From contig CAMQGK010000001.1 of NCBI GenBank assembly GCA_947000775.1, forward strand, positions 8,237,501 through 8,301,500: DNA of 64,000 nucleotides, written 5' to 3'. Positions 61,101 through 64,000 of this stretch are shown here, piece by piece. Numbering within the stretch: the first letter of the stretch is position 1; the number at the start of each line of letters is the position of its first letter. The DNA is from Pterois miles (lineage: Eukaryota; Chordata; Actinopteri; Perciformes; Scorpaenidae). A program made the position numbers and the translations under genes. The notes beneath the pieces are model-generated. The model was given only the letters and a program-made list of their open reading frames with translations, searched no databases and was not told where the DNA came from.

Positions 61101-64000
61101 TTTTTCGATGAAAACGTCAAATTTCTTTGATGTTGACAAAAATCATGAAAACGGTCACATTATAGCATGTAAAATGATTCTACGGTGAAATAAACTTATT
61201 TTATGTGAAATGTTGAAAAAATTTTACAAAAAAAATTTAATTCTTTGATGATACAAATCATGACGGCATATTTAGATATAAAATGATTCTACGGTGAAAT
61301 GAAGTCATTTAGTGAAATGTTGGAAAATTTTACAAAAAAAAGTCATAGTAAAGTATGTCGAAATTTTTCGATGAAAACGTCAAATTTTTTTGATGTTGAA
61401 AAAAAAACATGAAAACGGTCATATTATAGCATGTAAAATGATTCTATGGTGAAAAGAAGTCATTTTGTGAAATGTTGAAAAATTTTACAAAAAAATGTCA
61501 TAGTATAGTATGTCGAAATTTTTTCAATGAAAACGTCAAAATTTCTTTAATATTGAAAAAAATCATGAAAACGGTCATATTATAGCATGTAAAATGATTC
61601 TACGGTGAAATAGAAGTCATTTTGTGAAATGTTGAGAAATTTTACAAAAAAAATGTCATAGTATAGTATGTCGAAATTTTTCGATGAAAACGTCAAAATT
61701 TTTTAATGTTGAAAAAAATCATGAAAACGGTCATATTATAGCTTGTAAAATGATTCTACGTTGAAATAAAGTCATTTTGTGAAATGTTGAGAAATTTTAC
61801 AAAAAAAAATGTTATAGTATAGTATCTCAAATTTCTTTGATGTTGAAAAAAATCATGAAAACGGTCATATTATAGCATGTAAAATGATTCTATGGTGAAA
61901 TAAAGTCGTTTTGTGAAATGCTGAGAAATTTTACAAAAAAAATGTCATAGTCTAGATTAAATGTTATAGTATCGTATCTCAAATTTCTTTGATGTTGACA
62001 AAAAATCATGAAAATGGTCATATTATAGCATGTAAAATGATTCTATGTTGAAATAAAGTCATTTTGTGAAATGTTGAAAAATTTTACAAAAAAAATGTCA
62101 TAGTATAGTATGTTGAAATTCTTTCAATGAAAACGTCGATTATAGATGTAAAATGATTTAGGTAAAATTTTTTAATATTGAAAAAAATCATGAAAAAACG
62201 GTCATATTATAGCATGTAAAATGATTCTTATGTTGAAAAAATATAAAACGTCATATTATCATGTGAAATGATTCTACGGTGAAAAGAAGTCATTTTGTGA
62301 AATGTTGAGAAATTTTACAAAAAAAAATGTTATAGTATAGTATCTCAAATTTCTTTGATGTTGAAAAAATCATGAAAACGGTCATATTACAGCATGTAAA
62401 ATGATTCTACGTTGAAATAAAGTCATTTTGTGAAATGTTGAAAAATTTTACAAAAAAAATCTCATAGTATAGTATGTCGAAATTTTTCAATGAAAACGTC
62501 AAAATTTTTTGATGTTGAAAAAAATCATGAAAACGGTCATATTATAGCATTTAAAATGATTCTATGGTGAAATAAACTCATTTTGTGAAATGTTGAAAAA
62601 ATTTTACAAAAAAAATGTCATAGTATAGTATGTTGAAATTTTTCAATGAAAACGTCAAATTTCTTTGATGTTGAAAAAAATCATGAAAACGGTCATATTA
62701 TAGCATGTAAAATGATTCTATGGTGAAATAAAGTCATTTTGTGAAATGCTGAAAAATTTTCCAAAAAAAAATGTCATAGTATAGTATGTAAATTTTTGAT
62801 GAATACGTCAAAATTTTTTAATGTTGAAAAAAATCATGAAAACGGTCATATTATAGCATGTAAAATGATTCTACGTTGAAATAAAGTCATTTTGTGAGAT
62901 GTTGAAAAATTTTACAAAAAAAAATGTTATAGTATAGTATCTCAAATTTCTTTGATGTTGAAAAAATCATGAAAACGGTCAAATTATAGCATGTAAAATG
63001 ATTCTACGTTGAAATAAAGTCATTTTGTGAAATGTTGAAAAATTTTACAAAAAAAATGTCATAGTATAGTATGTCGAAATTTTTCGATGAATACGTCAAA
63101 ATTTTTTAATGTTGAAAAAAATCATGAAAACGGTCATATTATAGCATGTAAAATGATTCTACGGTGAAATGAAGTCATTTAGTGAAATGTAGAAAAATTT
63201 TACAAAAAAAAATGTCATAGTATAGTATGTGAAATTTCTTTGATGTTGAAAAAAATCATGAAAACGGTCATATTATAGCATGCAAAATGATTCTACGTTG
63301 AAATAAAGTCATTTTGTGAAATGTTGAGAAATTTTACAAAAAAAAATGTTATAGTATAGTATGTTGAAATTTTTCAATGAAAACGTCAAAATTTTTTAAT
63401 GTTGAAAAAAATCATGAAAACGGTCATATTATAGCATGTAAAATGATTCTACGGTGAAATGAAGTCATTTAGTGAAATGTTGAAAAATTTTACAAAAAAA
63501 AGTCATAGTATAGTATGTCGAAATTTTTCAATGAAAACGTCAAAATTTTTTAATATTGAAAAAAATCATGAAAACGGTCATATTATAGCATGTAAAATGA
63601 TTCTATGGTGAAATAAAGTCATTTTGTGAAATGTTGAAAGATTTTACAAAAAAAGTAGTATAGTATGTCGAAATTTTTCAATGAAAACTCAAATTTCTTT
63701 GATGTTGACAAAAATCATGAAAACGGTCACATTATAGCATGTAAAATGATTCTACGGTGAAATAAAGTCATTTTGTGAAATGTTGAAAAATTTTACAAAA
63801 AAAATGTCATAGTATAGTATGTCGAAATTTTTCGATGAATACGTCAAAATTTTTTAATGTTGAAAAAAATCATGAAAACGGTCATATTATAGCATGTAAA
63901 ATTATTCTACGGTGAAATGAAGTCATTTAGTGAAATGTTGAAAAATTTTACAAAAAAATGTCATAGTATAGTATGTCGAAATTTTTCGATGAAAACGTCA

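Larger units (their letters stand above)
42971..64000. repeat. satellite 2: about 154-bp monomer array, about 137 copies, continuing past the window
   Basis: Each monomer carries these landmarks in order: gtcatagtatagtatgtcga, tcaatgaaaacgtcaa, gttgaaaaaaatcatgaaaa, cggtcatattatagcatgta, aaatgattctacg, gtcattttgtgaaatgttga and ttttacaaaaaaa. Spacing between landmarks near the right end is 153-154 bp. Two alternative blocks occur at one site (ttctttgatgttgac or ttttttaatattgaa). A shorter monomer lacking about 22 bp has agtatctcaaattt in place of the first two landmarks. It is strongly AT-rich. Seventy-residue frames within it are artefacts of the period. Confidence 0.97.

Overview
The window looks like nuclear DNA from a teleost fish. 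It has a spliced vertebrate gene with GT-AG introns. It also carries fish-type mobile DNA: a Rex3/RTE-like LINE remnant, a Tc1-like transposase remnant, a tRNA-derived SINE and several dispersed repeats of a kind common in fish. Microsatellites and minisatellites are very abundant. I saw no bacterial-type gene, rRNA, intact tRNA gene or CRISPR array.

The only gene I can support is the 3' half of npas3 (neuronal PAS domain protein 3, a bHLH-PAS transcription factor) on the + strand. Four coding exons (3007-3113, 20279-20426, 20889-21004, 25277-26922) join in frame and give about 671 residues: the second PAS domain, the PAC motif and the whole C-terminal regulatory region to the stop codon. The bHLH and first PAS domain must lie upstream of the window. 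A long, T-rich 3' untranslated region follows. Candidate poly(A) signals lie at 28480, 29095, 31470 and 32598. A minus-strand Rex3-like fragment, itself split by another repeat, lies inside this interval and is flanked by an imperfect inverted repeat.

The 17-kb intron 3114-20278 is packed with tandem repeats: a CA array with a repeated hairpin spacer, a 37-bp minisatellite, a 26-bp minisatellite, (TG)n, (CT)n, a G-rich quadruplex-prone block and a 2-kb array of 20-bp units with a 240-bp higher-order period. It also holds a broken Tc1-like transposase and the SINE. The intron 21005-25276 holds a palindromic foldback element whose right arm has been amplified with a (TAG)n spacer.

From 32.6 to 39.2 kb I see no convincing gene, only diverged repeats and AT-rich sequence. 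From about 39.2 kb to the window end (about 24.8 kb) the DNA is satellite. Satellite 1 (39.2-42.97 kb) has 25-bp monomers. Satellite 2 (42.97-64.0 kb and beyond) has about 154-bp monomers with higher-order duplications of about 1.06 kb and 4.6 kb. The satellite 1 monomer, reverse-complemented, matches the start of the satellite 2 monomer, and the 154-bp monomer itself resolves into four related parts of about 38 bp. This nested, strand-switched satellite family next to npas3 is the most unusual feature of the window.
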